From Alphaproteobacteria bacterium (GTDB taxonomy: Bacteria; Pseudomonadota; Alphaproteobacteria; Micropepsales; Micropepsaceae): a stretch of 64,000 nucleotides of DNA. The notes under the pieces are model-generated. The model saw nothing but the letters and a program-made list of their open reading frames with translations, had not been told where the DNA came from and made no database searches. Made by a program: the position numbers and the translations under genes. The DNA is taken from contig JAICHV010000005.1 in assembly GCA_025924715.1 (NCBI GenBank), positions 41,601 to 105,600 on the forward strand, read 5' to 3'. Shown piece by piece: positions 35,001 to 44,351 of the stretch (within the stretch, counting starts at the first letter, position 1; every line of letters starts with the position of its first letter).

Positions 35001-35224
35001 TCGAGACGGGCGTTTTTCTCGATCTGCTCGGTGCCGATCACCGTCACCGGGGTGGGAGATTGAAAGCCCGCGAGGTTGATGCGCGAGGCGGAAACCTCAA
35101 CCGATTCCACGCTGTTGTCGGAGGCACCGGCCGGTGTCTGGGCAAAAGCGGCGCCGATCGTGGCGCCGGCGATCAACGCGCATGCCGAACCGCCGAGCAA
35201 TAGCTGCTTGAAAACCGAATTCAT
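32096..35224 (-). CDS. TonB-dependent receptor, copy 1, truncated by a stop codon
   Basis: 1042 residues as read. The signal peptide (cleavage after AAFAQ) is followed by a plug domain (SPTPVTVIGTEQIEKNA, GSQRNLVLIDGQRVV, RIDVVTGGASAAWGSDA) and a very large beta-barrel. An in-frame TAA at 32096 ends it early. The same frame continues for 43 codons to a stop at 31964 and encodes the last strands, ending SYRAGFRFNF, identical to copy 2. In copy 2 the corresponding codon is Tyr, so one base change made the stop. Without the C-terminal strand and terminal Phe, barrel assembly by BAM should fail. It probably no longer works unless read through. Confidence 0.85.
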   Translation of the reverse strand: MNSVFKQLLLGGSACALIAGATIGAAFAQTPAGASDNSVESVEVSASRINLAGFQSPTPVTVIGTEQIEKNARLDVADEIRDLPEVQGSSASRGAASNNAAQGNAGINSLSLRGLGSQRNLVLIDGQRVVSAAIQDGTVDLATVPTSMVQRIDVVTGGASAAWGSDAVTGVVNLVINKNFTGIKGNAEFSNNALISRPQYKAEVAFGTDFDGDKGHTEFAVNTLISNTPTFNGQNRKNYGRAVVYNPAYCNQVTYPVVNGVTQTSGGTCSSLSGQPVYTYAYATGNDTTTQGGLINANTAGTAGSGLVASTASSAAYTGLRGIDFVGPDGTPTPFNYGTVSQTTCYNGCTNDQNSGTGPWGISSAAFHQWTFFNYSSYQVTPDIKASVQVNYGHFIERNTASIKTSASNTIYADNAYLDPSIAQRFVCSGTTCAANTTTLSNGYNPFTGQGSNGQKPGQTLTVGWDFMNNRITPSQAVNQGANIPWTMDNLCSAIGQPCNNMARTVARAVFKLEGPLFSNDWNWDASVEASQARIHQTLANDPITARLNNALDAVRVTASNVGTSGLPIGSIQCRGLLIGSTRVVNGFDDLTGCQPINMFGFGNVSNQARAWINPGLNQSSTGILDQETIHTNQVSAAFNVNGVLPWKLPAGDVGVALGAEYRLEQAGQFDVDPHSAAAAYQAGNFAPWEGHLHVEEGFLEVNAPVLKNQLVQTLDLDLAGRITQYSSAGDTSTINGTQPPFNFLVETWKMGFNSQLTDEFRLRGFYSYDIRAPIVYDLYNPGNFNSQTCASWVNGGSGNPCFAKQGGNSKLQPEKANTVAISVVYTPTWLDGFTTSVDWYDLRLHGGLVTTNFATVISRAKAGEAAYCAQIIDTAGDNICTYSQTSGTAPQITQVNVGSVNAAELTTAGFDVKAQYNFPLFSGTATLSAAANYVYDWSQTLNGIYFQGAGCATAPNQVGQSCYYGQGQPKLTGNIQGTYRTGAWTFGVEAHFAGASVKDRGTEGQAGLVNQSVTYSKVAGQDIAAISSGQRGLGVYSPEMN

Positions 35225-35493
35225 GTATCCCCCCCGGGATGATGTTGGTGTTTGATTTTATTTAAGCGACACGCCGCACTCAGTAGCCAAGCCGGCTTTG
35301 TTGTCAACCAAGGGGAAATCAGCGACCGCTGCCGGATCGCGCCGGCAAAGCAGCAGGTTTCGCAATCGCAGCAACAGCAAATTTATCAAGCGATACAAGG
35401 TGATTACGCGGCACCGCGCGCGGCGGCGGAAGTCAGGCCTCTTTCGGAACGACTGCGCGATTTGCGCCACACATCCGTCAAATCACGTGTTGA

Positions 35494-35521
35494 CGGGCGA
35501 ACGGGTGGACCCGTTCGCCCG
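35494..35521 (-). terminator. hairpin downstream of TonB receptor copy 2
   Basis: Inverted repeat with 13-base arms CGGGCGAACGGGT / ACCCGTTCGCCCG, 34 bases after the receptor stop. The rest of the 331-base gap 35225-35555 holds the copy 1 leader (35225-35270), which closely matches the leader of copy 2, and no further gene. Confidence 0.6.
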
Positions 35522-35555
35522 TAAACAATCTTCCGCCAGAACGCGCCCGCAGGTT

Positions 35556-38500
35556 TTAGAAATTGAACCGGAAACCGGCGCGGTAGGATTTGTTGCCCGG
35601 GAAGATGCGGTCCATCGCGGCGTAGAGCTGAACGTCCGACGACCACTTATACGAGATGTTCGCCCCGATATCGGCAGACGGCCGATTGTAGTTGCTGGGG
35701 TAATAATCCGGTCCCGCCTGGCCCGAGGAGATCGCGGCGATATCCTGGCCATTGACCTTGGTGTAGGTGACGGTGCGAGTGGAAATGCCCGCCTTGCCTT
35801 CGGCACCCAGGTCCCTCACGGAAGGTCCGGTGAAATGGACTTGGAGCCCGAAATTCCATGCGCCTTGGCGATAAGCACCCTGGATATTGCCGCTCAGCCT
35901 GGCACCGCCGGAGTAGAAGCATCCGCTGCAACCGGCACCCTCGAAATGGATGCCATTGAGGGTCTGCGACCAGTCATAGACATAACTGGCCGCCCCGCTC
36001 AGGATTGCGGTGCCCGCGAAGAACGGGAAATTGTACTGGATTTTGCCATCCAGCCCGGCCGTGGTCAGTTCGGAGGCGTTCACGGCCCCGACATTGACCT
36101 GGGTGATGAGAGGCGCGGTGCCGGAGGTCTGCGAATAGGTGCAGATATTGTCGCCGGCGGCATCGATAATGGAACTGCAATAGCTGGAGTCGCCCGCTTT
36201 GGCGCGGGTGATCACCGTGCCAAAGCCGACGGTGGTGAGGCCCCCATGCAGTCGCAGATCATACCAGTCCAGCGAAGCGGTGAAGCCGTCAAACCAGCTC
36301 GGCGTCATCACCACACTGATGGCCACAGTGTTGGCCTTTTCCGGCACCAAAGCGGGGTTGCCGCCGTTCTTCGAGAAGCAGGGATTGTTGGGGGCGCCAC
36401 TTACCCAATTCACGCAGGACTGGGAGTTGAAATTGCCCGGGTTGTAGAGGTCGTACACGATGGGCGCGCGGATATCGTAGGAGTAGAAGCCGCGCAGGCG
36501 GAAATCGTCATTGATCTGACTGTTGAAACCCATCTTCCAGGTTTCCACCGTAAAGCTGAACTTCGGCTGGGGACCGTTGACCGCGTTGGTCTCGCCTTCG
36601 CTGGCATAATTGGTGATACGGCCGGCCACGTCGATATCCAAGGTCTGGACGATCTGGTTCTTGAGCAGCGGGGCGTTGATTTCCGTGTAGGCCTCCGCGA
36701 CATCCAGATGGCCCGACCAGGGCATGAAATTGCCCGCCTGATAGCCGGCGATCGCGCTGCGCGGATCGACATTGAACTGCCCGGCTTGTTCCAGGCGGTA
36801 TTCGCCGCCCAGGGCGACACCGACATCGCCCGCCGGCAGCTTCCAAGGCAACACGCCGTTGAGGTTCAACGCGGCCGTGACCTGGTTGGTATGGACGGTT
36901 TCCTGGTTCAGGATCCCGGTGCTGCTCGGGTTCAGACCCGGATTGATCCAGGCGCGCGCCTGGTTGGAGACATTGCCGTAACCGAAATTGTTCAGCGGCT
37001 GGCAACCGGTCAGATCGTCGAAGCCGTTGACAATTCTGGGGGAACCGATGAGGAGGCCCCGGCATTGGATTGAACCGATCGGCAGGCCGGACGTCCCCAC
37101 ATTGCTGGCGGTGACCCGCACCGCATCCAGCGCATTGTTCAGGCGCTGGGTGACGGGATCGTTGTTGAGGGTCTGATGGACGCGGGCTTGGCTGGTCTGC
37201 ACGCTGGCGTTCCAGTTCCAGTCCTTGATGAAGGGCAGCGGACCTTCCAGGGTGAAGACGCCGCGCGCCACCGTGCGCGCCTCGTTGTTGCAAGGCTGGG
37301 CGATGGCGGAACAGACATTCTTCATCGTCCAGGGGATCGAGGCACCAGAAATACCGGCAGCGTCCGGGGTGACGCGGTTGTTCATGAAGTCCCAGCCGAC
37401 CGTCAGAGTCTGGGTGGGCTTCTGACCGTTGCTACCCTGGCCGGTGAAGGGATTGTAGCCATTCGACAGCGTCGTGGTGCCCGCCGCGCAAGTCGTGCCG
37501 GAACAGACAAAGCGCTGGGCAATTGACGGATCCAGATAGGCGTTGTCGGCATAGACGGTGTTGTTGGGGCCGCTCTTGATATTGGCGGTGCTGAACTCAA
37601 CAAAATGACCGTAATTGAGCTGTACCGAGGCTTTGATGTCGGGCGTGACCTGGTAGCTGGTGTAGTTGAAGAAGGTCCACTGATGGAAAGGCGAGGAGCT
37701 CAAGAACCAGGGGCCGACGCCGGAGAACTGGTTGTTGGTGCAGCCATTGTAGCACGTCGTCTGGGAGACCGTGCCATAATTGAACGGGGTCGGGGTAGCG
37801 TTTGGGCCAACAAAATCGATGCCGCGCAGGCCGGTATAGGCCGGAGAGGCGGTGGTCGAGGCCACCAGGCCCGAACCCGGCTGGCCCGCGGTATTGGCGT
37901 TGATCAACCCGCCCTGGGTGCTGGTGTCGCCGGAGGTTGCAAAGGCATACATGACGATCGGCTCACCGGTCTTGCCGGTGCAGGTGCCGTTGCTGGTGGC
38001 GCCCGGCGCATAGGTGACCTGGGTGCAATAGCCGGGGTTGTAGACAAAGGCGCGGCCGTTGCTGTGGGGGTTTTGCCCATTGAAGTTGGGCGTGTTGCTG
38101 ATCAGGGTGTTATAGGCGAATTCGATATGGCCCCTGTCGCCGTCAAAGCCGGTGCCCACGGCAACCTCGGCTTTGTATTGCGGCCGGGCGAGCAGCAGAT
38201 TGTCCGAATATTCGGCATTGCCCTTCACGCCTTCGAAATTCTTGTTGATCACCAAATTGACCACGCCGGTGACGGCATCGGAGCCCCAAGCGGCCGAGGC
38301 GCCGCCGGTCACCACGTCGACGCGCTGCACCATCGATGTCGGGACCGTCGCAAGGTCGACGGTGCCGTCCTGGATGGCGGCGGAGACCACGCGCTGGCCA
38401 TCGATCAAGACGAGGTTACGCTGCGAGCCGAGGTTGCGCAGGCTGAGGCTGTTAATGCCGGCATTGGCTTGGGAGCCGTTGTTGCTGTTGCTGCCCCGGC

Positions 38501-38774
38501 TTGCCGATGAGCCCGAGACTTCCGGCAAATCGCGAATTTCGTCGGCGAGATCGAGACGGGCGTTGCGTTCAATCTGCTCCGGCCCGATCACGGTCACCGG
38601 GGTGGGCGATTGAAAACCCGCGATGTTGATGCGCGAGGCGGAAACCTCGACCGATTCCACACTGCTGTCGCCGGCCCCCGCCGGTGTCTGCGCATAAGCG
38701 GCGCCGATTGTGGCGCCCACGATCAGTGCAGAGGCAGAGCCTCCAAGCAAAAGCTGCTTCAAGATCGAATTCAT
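35556..38774 (-). CDS. TonB-dependent receptor, copy 2 (intact)
   Basis: 1072 residues. The signal peptide ends AAYAQ. The plug domain carries SPTPVTVIGPEQIERNA, GSQRNLVLIDGQRVV and RVDVVTGGASAAWGSDA. The barrel ends with NKSYRAGFRFNF, whose terminal Phe is the outer-membrane assembly signal. No classical TonB box is obvious in the first 50 residues, but VESVEVSASRI may serve. It is closely similar to copy 1 along its whole length, and leader and terminator are shared, so the two arose by tandem duplication. The substrate is unknown; receptors of this size often take up plant-derived oligosaccharides or aromatics. Confidence 0.93.
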   Translation of the reverse strand: MNSILKQLLLGGSASALIVGATIGAAYAQTPAGAGDSSVESVEVSASRINIAGFQSPTPVTVIGPEQIERNARLDLADEIRDLPEVSGSSASRGSNSNNGSQANAGINSLSLRNLGSQRNLVLIDGQRVVSAAIQDGTVDLATVPTSMVQRVDVVTGGASAAWGSDAVTGVVNLVINKNFEGVKGNAEYSDNLLLARPQYKAEVAVGTGFDGDRGHIEFAYNTLISNTPNFNGQNPHSNGRAFVYNPGYCTQVTYAPGATSNGTCTGKTGEPIVMYAFATSGDTSTQGGLINANTAGQPGSGLVASTTASPAYTGLRGIDFVGPNATPTPFNYGTVSQTTCYNGCTNNQFSGVGPWFLSSSPFHQWTFFNYTSYQVTPDIKASVQLNYGHFVEFSTANIKSGPNNTVYADNAYLDPSIAQRFVCSGTTCAAGTTTLSNGYNPFTGQGSNGQKPTQTLTVGWDFMNNRVTPDAAGISGASIPWTMKNVCSAIAQPCNNEARTVARGVFTLEGPLPFIKDWNWNASVQTSQARVHQTLNNDPVTQRLNNALDAVRVTASNVGTSGLPIGSIQCRGLLIGSPRIVNGFDDLTGCQPLNNFGYGNVSNQARAWINPGLNPSSTGILNQETVHTNQVTAALNLNGVLPWKLPAGDVGVALGGEYRLEQAGQFNVDPRSAIAGYQAGNFMPWSGHLDVAEAYTEINAPLLKNQIVQTLDIDVAGRITNYASEGETNAVNGPQPKFSFTVETWKMGFNSQINDDFRLRGFYSYDIRAPIVYDLYNPGNFNSQSCVNWVSGAPNNPCFSKNGGNPALVPEKANTVAISVVMTPSWFDGFTASLDWYDLRLHGGLTTVGFGTVITRAKAGDSSYCSSIIDAAGDNICTYSQTSGTAPLITQVNVGAVNASELTTAGLDGKIQYNFPFFAGTAILSGAASYVYDWSQTLNGIHFEGAGCSGCFYSGGARLSGNIQGAYRQGAWNFGLQVHFTGPSVRDLGAEGKAGISTRTVTYTKVNGQDIAAISSGQAGPDYYPSNYNRPSADIGANISYKWSSDVQLYAAMDRIFPGNKSYRAGFRFNF

Positions 38775-39047
38775 GGATCCCCCCCGGGATGATGTTGGCG
38801 TTAAATTTATGTCAGCGACATCACGTCGCCCATTCAGGGGCCGAGTTTAATGTGTTGTCAATGACAAGCGGGGGCAAAGCCCCCCTGAGCGTTTACCCAT
38901 GCGAAACGCCGCCGGCTATTTCAACCCCACGCACCTGCATGCCACATGCGGGATTTGCCGGGTGGGGGAAGCGTTCGGCCGCGCGCAAACCAAACCGGCT
39001 GCGTCGCCGCAGCTATTTGATAAGACTATGTTTTTATTGGAAAAACT

Positions 39048-39122
39048 TGGAGCGGGCGAACGGATTCGAACCGTCGACCCTAACCTTGGCAAGGTTATGC
39101 TCTACCCCTGAGCTACGCCCGC
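39048..39122 (-). tRNA. tRNA-Gly (GCC)
   Basis: A 75-base tRNA with encoded CCA. Acceptor stem GCGGGCG pairs with CGCCCGC, D arm AGCTCAGGGGTAGAGC, anticodon loop TTGCCAA (GCC, glycine), T arm GACGGTTCGAATCCGTT. The 273-base stretch 38775-39047 on its 3' side holds the receptor leader, a short GGGGGC-AAA-GCCCCC palindrome at 38872-38886 and no gene. Confidence 0.95.
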
Positions 39123-39168
39123 ATTCCAAGTTCGAGGTCGCGGGTTATCGCCCATAGAAGCACAGGAC

Positions 39169-42069
39169 TCAAGCACTTAAGCCGGCGGCCCCGGAACTCG
39201 CCAAAAGCTTAGCAAAAACAGCATGCGCGGATGTTTGCAGGCCCAAAAGCTGCTCCTCCAGCCCAGGAAAATCCGCGGCGCCCCCTGCCCGCACCAGCAA
39301 GTCTTTCAGGCCGGCCGTCGCTTCCGCCGATTTCAGGGTCTCCTCCAAGGCGATTCGCAAGATTTGGGTCAGGGCCTGCTCCAGCTCCGCCGCCGCGATC
39401 AGCGCAGCCGCGTCGGCGGGGACAAGCGCGCCGGCCGCTTCCAGCTTGCGCAGCGCCGCGATGGTGTTGGTGTCCAGCACCTGCGCATGGCCCGGACCGT
39501 GGATGAGCTGCAGGGTCTGGGCGGCGAACTCGATGTCCATCAATCCGCCCGGCGCATATTTGAGATCCCACCGATTGTCGCCGGGATATTGCGCCGCCAC
39601 CTTGGCCCGCATCTGGAGTGCGTCGGCGCGGATTTTTTCTGCGTCCAGCCCGGCGGTGAGACGGCGGTGAATCGCCGCCTCGATCCTGCGGCACAAATCA
39701 TCCGGCCCCGCCACCAGCCGCGCCCGGGTCAGCGCCATATGCTCCCAAGTCCAGCTTTCGCTGGCGTGATAATCGACAAAGCTTTTGAGGCTCACCGCCG
39801 CCGGGCCTTTATTGCCGGTGGGACGCAGGCGCATATCGACATCATAGAGACCGCCCGCGCCGGTATGGGCGGTCAGCGCCGCGATCAGCCGCTGCGCCAG
39901 CCGCGCGAAATACAGCGTCGGCGACAGCGGCCGCGCGCCATCGGACGCTTCCACCCCTGCGGGCACGTCATAAATGAACACCAGATCCAGATCGGAGCTG
40001 GCGGTCATCTCGCGCCCGCCCAATTTGCCCATCGCGATCACGGCGAAACCGGCGCCGGGAATGCGGCCGGCGCTCAGCGCCAATTCCGCTTCCACCTCCG
40101 GCAGAAGACCGGCGATTACGGTTTGCGCGATCGCCGCCAGTGCGGGTCCTGCCTGGTCGGCCCGCGCCGCGCCTTCGACGATCTGCACGCCGACGCGGAA
40201 ATTTTCTTCCCGGGCAAAGCGCCGCGCTTCATCCAGCTTGTCTTCATAAGAGCCGCGCAGCCGGCCCCCCAGCGATGCCGCCAGCGCCGCCGGTTCCGGC
40301 AGACGATGCAGGAAATCGGCATCCATGAGGGCGTCCAGCGTCGCGGGCTCGCGCGCCAGATGATGGGCCAGACGCGGCGCCGAACCCACGATCCGCGCCA
40401 GCAGCCCCAGAAATTCGGGGCGCGCCTGGAACAGCGAAAACAACTGTACCCCCGACGGCAGGCCCGACAGAAAACGGTCGAACTGCGCGAAAGCGCCCGC
40501 CGGATCGGCCGCGCCCGCCAGGGCGTTCAAGATGGAAGGCAACAGTTTGGTCAATAGTTCCCGCGCCCGGGCCGAACGCATGGCGCGGATGCGGCCGTGA
40601 TGCCAGGCACGGATCGCGCCCGAAACATGGGCGGGATCGGCAAACCCCATGGCGCGCAAAGTGGCCAGAGTTTCGGGATCGTCTTCGACGCCGGTGAACA
40701 CCAGATTGCCGCGGGCATCGCTGAGCTGGGCTTCGCGCTCGAACAGATGGGCGTAATGGCCTTGAACGGTCTCAAGCGTGGCGGTCAGCGCGGCGCCGAA
40801 TGCGGCAGCGTCCGAATAACCCAGGAAACAGGCGACATGGGCGATGCCCTCCTCGCTGCGCGGCAGGCTATGGGTCTGTTCGTCTTCAATCATCTGCAAG
40901 CGGTGTTCCAGGGTCCGCAAGGCGCGATAGCATTGCGCCATATCCGCTTCCGCTGCGCGGCTGATCACGCCCTTGGCCGCCAAAGCCGCCAGCGCGGGGA
41001 TGGTGGCGCGGCTGCGCAGATCGGGGTTGCGTCCCCCCAAAATCAGTTGCTGGGTCTGGGCGAAAAACTCGATCTCGCGGATGCCGCCGCGTCCCAGCTT
41101 GATATTGTGCCCGGCAATGGCGATTTCGCCATGACCTTCATGGGCGTGGATCTGGCGTTTGATCGAATGAATGTCTTCGATCGCGGCGAAATCCAGATTG
41201 CGCCGCCAGACAAAAGGCGTGATCGCGGCCGCAAAAGCGGCGCCCGCATCGGGATCGCCGGCGCAAGCGCGCGCCTTGATCATGGCGGCGCGTTCCCAAT
41301 TCTGCCCTTGGGCCTCGTAATAATTCAGCGCTGCGTCCAGCGAGACCGCGAGCTGTGTCATCCCGGCGTCGGGTCTGAGGCGCAGATCGGTGCGGAAGAC
41401 ATAACCCTCGCCGGTGGTCTGCGACAAAAGCTTGACCAAGCCGCGCACAATTTCGACCGCGGCGCCGCGCGGATCGCCGCGCCTCAGAAAAGGAAATTTC
41501 TCCTCGTCATAAAACACCACCAGGTCGATGTCGGAGGAATAATTCAATTCCCGCGCGCCATATTTGCCCATCGCCAGTACGGTCATGCCGGTGGCCGCTT
41601 CCAGCCGCGCCCCATCCTGCTCGGTGAGGCCCTGCTGGACGGCCGCCTGTCGCAGCAAAAAGCGCAAGGCGCCGCGCACAGCCGCGTCGGCAAAATCGCT
41701 GAGCGCGCCCGTCACCGCTTCCAAGTCCCAGCTCCCCGCGATATCCGCCAGCGCGATGGCCAGCGCAGCGTCCGCCTTGGCGCGGCGCAGCACCGCCATC
41801 GCTTGGGCCTCGTCCGCCAAGTCTGCGATCCCCAGCGCCGCCGCGATCGCGCTTTCGACCACGGCGCGCGGCCCTTGCGCGAAATAGGCCCGCAGCGTCT
41901 CGGGATGGCGCAAGCCCAGGCGGCTGAGATAACCGCTATTGCCGAACACGCCCGCCAGCAGGACCTGTGCATTCTGCGGCGGCGCAAAGCCGCGCTCCGC
42001 CAGCGTCTCCAAAGTGCGGGCGGCGCGCGCGGGATCGAACGGCAAAGGCGGGATGCGCAAATCGGCCAT
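39169..42069 (-). CDS. glnE: bifunctional glutamine synthetase adenylyltransferase/deadenylylase GlnE
   Basis: 966 residues, the usual GlnE length. Two nucleotidyltransferase domains are visible. The N-terminal (deadenylylating) domain has NYSSDIDLVVFYDEE. The C-terminal (adenylylating) one has GGREMTASSDLDLVFIYD. Each is followed by a helical GlnD-PII-type region. The enzyme controls glutamine synthetase in response to nitrogen. It lies 14 bases after the sensor-kinase gene, so the kinase, regulator and protease may share its transcript. Confidence 0.96.
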   Translation of the reverse strand: MADLRIPPLPFDPARAARTLETLAERGFAPPQNAQVLLAGVFGNSGYLSRLGLRHPETLRAYFAQGPRAVVESAIAAALGIADLADEAQAMAVLRRAKADAALAIALADIAGSWDLEAVTGALSDFADAAVRGALRFLLRQAAVQQGLTEQDGARLEAATGMTVLAMGKYGARELNYSSDIDLVVFYDEEKFPFLRRGDPRGAAVEIVRGLVKLLSQTTGEGYVFRTDLRLRPDAGMTQLAVSLDAALNYYEAQGQNWERAAMIKARACAGDPDAGAAFAAAITPFVWRRNLDFAAIEDIHSIKRQIHAHEGHGEIAIAGHNIKLGRGGIREIEFFAQTQQLILGGRNPDLRSRATIPALAALAAKGVISRAAEADMAQCYRALRTLEHRLQMIEDEQTHSLPRSEEGIAHVACFLGYSDAAAFGAALTATLETVQGHYAHLFEREAQLSDARGNLVFTGVEDDPETLATLRAMGFADPAHVSGAIRAWHHGRIRAMRSARARELLTKLLPSILNALAGAADPAGAFAQFDRFLSGLPSGVQLFSLFQARPEFLGLLARIVGSAPRLAHHLAREPATLDALMDADFLHRLPEPAALAASLGGRLRGSYEDKLDEARRFAREENFRVGVQIVEGAARADQAGPALAAIAQTVIAGLLPEVEAELALSAGRIPGAGFAVIAMGKLGGREMTASSDLDLVFIYDVPAGVEASDGARPLSPTLYFARLAQRLIAALTAHTGAGGLYDVDMRLRPTGNKGPAAVSLKSFVDYHASESWTWEHMALTRARLVAGPDDLCRRIEAAIHRRLTAGLDAEKIRADALQMRAKVAAQYPGDNRWDLKYAPGGLMDIEFAAQTLQLIHGPGHAQVLDTNTIAALRKLEAAGALVPADAAALIAAAELEQALTQILRIALEETLKSAEATAGLKDLLVRAGGAADFPGLEEQLLGLQTSAHAVFAKLLASSGAAGLSA

Positions 42070-42083
42070 GAGCGGAATCTAGG

Positions 42084-43532
42084 TTATTCGGCCGCGCTGC
42101 GGGACGGAATTTCCGCGGGCTTGGTTGCGCCGGCCAATGTCAGCCGCTGGGCCGGGCGGGGAAAGCGCAGAATGGCGCGCAGGCCCGGAGCATTATCTTC
42201 CAGCAGCAATTCGGCACTGTGGAAATGGGCCACGGCCGCCACCAGCGAAAGGCCAAGCCCCGTGCCCGGGGAATTGCGGCTGGCCTCGAGCCGGACAAAG
42301 CGTTCCACCACCCGCCCGCGCTCCGAGGCCGGGATGCCCGGACCGCTGTCGGAAACCACCAAATCGGTCCCAGTCGGCCCCGTGGTCAGGCGGATGGTCA
42401 CGCGGCCGCCCGGCGGGGTGTATTTGATCGCATTGTCGACCAAATTGGCCAAAGCCTGGGAGACCAGGCTGCGATTGCCCTCGATCAAACTTTCGCCCGC
42501 GCCCGCCCAGGTCAGAGAAACCTGCTTCTCCTCGGCGAGCGGCTCGTATAGTTCGCTGACATCGGCGGCAACCGAGGCAAGGTCCAGCGGCGCCATGGAG
42601 CCGCGCGCCGTGCCGGCATCGGTTTCCGCGATCAGCAGCAGCGCGTTGAAAGTGCCGATCAGCTTGTCGGTCTCGGCGATCGCCCGTTCGATCTCGCTGG
42701 CATCCTGGCCGCTGGCCGTCAGCCGGGCCAGCGATTCCTCCAAGCGATTGCGCAAACGGTTGAGCGGCGTTCGCAGATCATGTGCCACACTGTCGGTGAC
42801 TTCGCGCATGCCCTTCATCAGCCGCTCGATACGGTCGAGCATGCGGTTGAGATTTTCGGCAAGGGCATCGAACTCGTCCAGCACTTCGGACACCGGAATG
42901 CGGCGGGTTAAATGGCCGGCGATGATCTCGCCCGAAATGCGATTGATGTTGTCCAGCTTGCGCAGCATGTTGCGGCTCATCAAGGCGCCGCCGGTCAGGC
43001 CCAGCACCAGGATGAGTGCAACCGTCCAGGGCAAAGTGGTGGTGAACATGTGCTGGGTGAGGTCGCGATATTCCACATCCTGCGCCACCAGCAGATAGAA
43101 CTGCCCCAGCGGGGTCGGCACGGGTATCAGACGTCCCCGTGCCCGCCGGATTGAGGGAAGATTGTTGACCCGGCGTTCGTAATTGAATTCGACATGGTCG
43201 CTGGTATCGGCCGTGATTGCAGGCCAAGAATCCAGATTGCCGGCGACCGGCCGGTGCAAAGCATCCGCGAGAAGATAGAGTCCTTGTCCGCCATGCAGGG
43301 TGCGGCCGGTGACGTTTTCGGCCAAGTCCTGGATGCTGAGGTTCTGCTGATAAGGGCCGGACAGGCCGGTGATTTCGGCCTCGATCGTCTGGTCGGTCTG
43401 CGCGTCCAGGGCGCTGCGTGTGTACCAATATGTGAAGAACAGCAACGCCCCGACCGAAAGGGCGAACAGCACGACATAGACCAGAACGATACGGAAGGCC
43501 TGGGTGCGCAGAAGGCGAAAGCTGCCCCACAT
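42084..43532 (-). CDS. sensor histidine kinase
   Basis: 482 residues. One helix at the N-terminus (about 13-32) and another near 165-185 bound a periplasmic domain. HAMP follows (about 185-235), then HisKA with phospho-acceptor His in VAHDLRTPLNRLRNRL. The ATPase domain has N-box NLVDNAIKYTPPGGRV, DSGPGIP and GTGLGLSLVAAV. It pairs with the regulator encoded 90 bases upstream. Synteny with ccm genes, a Do protease and glnE is familiar from other alphaproteobacteria, but the stimulus is not known. Confidence 0.92.
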   Translation of the reverse strand: MWGSFRLLRTQAFRIVLVYVVLFALSVGALLFFTYWYTRSALDAQTDQTIEAEITGLSGPYQQNLSIQDLAENVTGRTLHGGQGLYLLADALHRPVAGNLDSWPAITADTSDHVEFNYERRVNNLPSIRRARGRLIPVPTPLGQFYLLVAQDVEYRDLTQHMFTTTLPWTVALILVLGLTGGALMSRNMLRKLDNINRISGEIIAGHLTRRIPVSEVLDEFDALAENLNRMLDRIERLMKGMREVTDSVAHDLRTPLNRLRNRLEESLARLTASGQDASEIERAIAETDKLIGTFNALLLIAETDAGTARGSMAPLDLASVAADVSELYEPLAEEKQVSLTWAGAGESLIEGNRSLVSQALANLVDNAIKYTPPGGRVTIRLTTGPTGTDLVVSDSGPGIPASERGRVVERFVRLEASRNSPGTGLGLSLVAAVAHFHSAELLLEDNAPGLRAILRFPRPAQRLTLAGATKPAEIPSRSAAE

Positions 43533-43622
43533 GAGATTCTATTCCTTGTCGCGCCAGGCGCGCCTTCGAGGAATGATACTCTATTTTCGGCACCGCCGCA
43601 CGCGCGGCCGCCCCTTGCCGGG

Positions 43623-44297
43623 TTATCGCGCCCGGATCATATAGCCGGCGCCGCGAATGGTGTGCAGCAGGGGCGTATCGAAGCCCTTGTCGATCTTGGC
43701 CCGCAGCCGGCTGATATGCACGTCGATCACATTGGTCTGGGGATCGAAATGATATTCCCAGACGCTTTCCAGCAGCATGGTGCGGGTGACGACCTGGCCG
43801 GCATGGCGCATGAGATATTCGAGCAGGCGAAATTCGCGCGGCTGCAGATCGATCGCCTGATCGCCGCGCTTGGCGGCGCGGGTGAGAAGGTCCAGATGCA
43901 GATCGCCCACCGACAATTGCGTCTTCACCGTCACCGGCGAACGCCGCCGCATCAAGGCGTCGATGCGGGCGAGCAGTTCGACAAAAGCATAGGGCTTGGT
44001 GAGGTAGTCGTCGCCGCCGGCCTTCAGGCCTTTGACGCGCTCATCAACCTCAGAGAGCGCCGATAGGAACAAGACCGGCGTGGCATTGCCGTGCTCGCGC
44101 ATTTCCGCGACCACGCCTAACCCGTCCATCTTGGGCAACATGCGGTCGATGATGGCGATGTCATAGGGCCGCGACAGCGCCAGCGACAGACCGATATCGC
44201 CATCGGCGGCATCGTCCACCACATGCCCCGATTCCTTCAGCCCCTGCACCAGATAGCGCTGGGCTTCCAGATCGTCCTCGACAACGAGTATGCGCAT
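43623..44297 (-). CDS. OmpR/PhoB-type response regulator
   Basis: 224 residues from the ATG at 44297. The receiver domain has the acidic pair in LVVEDDLEAQ, phospho-acceptor Asp in AIIDRMLPKMDG and the Lys switch in DYLTKPYAF. The winged-helix DNA-binding domain has QPREFRLLEYLMRHAGQVV and RLRAKIDKGFDTPLLHTIRG. It is the partner of the kinase at 42084-43532. It lies downstream of the Do-type protease, suggesting an envelope-stress circuit; targets are not identifiable here. Confidence 0.93.
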   Translation of the reverse strand: MRILVVEDDLEAQRYLVQGLKESGHVVDDAADGDIGLSLALSRPYDIAIIDRMLPKMDGLGVVAEMREHGNATPVLFLSALSEVDERVKGLKAGGDDYLTKPYAFVELLARIDALMRRRSPVTVKTQLSVGDLHLDLLTRAAKRGDQAIDLQPREFRLLEYLMRHAGQVVTRTMLLESVWEYHFDPQTNVIDVHISRLRAKIDKGFDTPLLHTIRGAGYMIRAR

Positions 44298-44351
44298 GCG
44301 GTCGTTCTCCTGGCAGAGAGAGGTCCGCGCCGTTAAGCGGCCCAAACGTCC

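Noticed and set aside
32540..35203. Very long open frame on the + strand opposite TonB receptor copy 1
   Set aside because: It mirrors the receptor codons (GC-rich third positions keep the opposite frame open), shows no domain, signal or ribosome site, and the receptor is certain.
35298..37073. Long + strand frame opposite TonB receptor copy 2
   Set aside because: Same antisense effect; it repeats the pattern seen opposite copy 1 only because the receptors are duplicated.
38872..38886. GGGGGC-AAA-GCCCCC palindrome as terminator of tRNA-Gly
   Set aside because: The stem is only six base pairs with a three-base loop and no T-run, so it was not listed as a terminator.
40597..43098. Long + strand frame opposite glnE and the kinase gene
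   Set aside because: It crosses two well-supported genes in antisense and encodes no recognisable motif.
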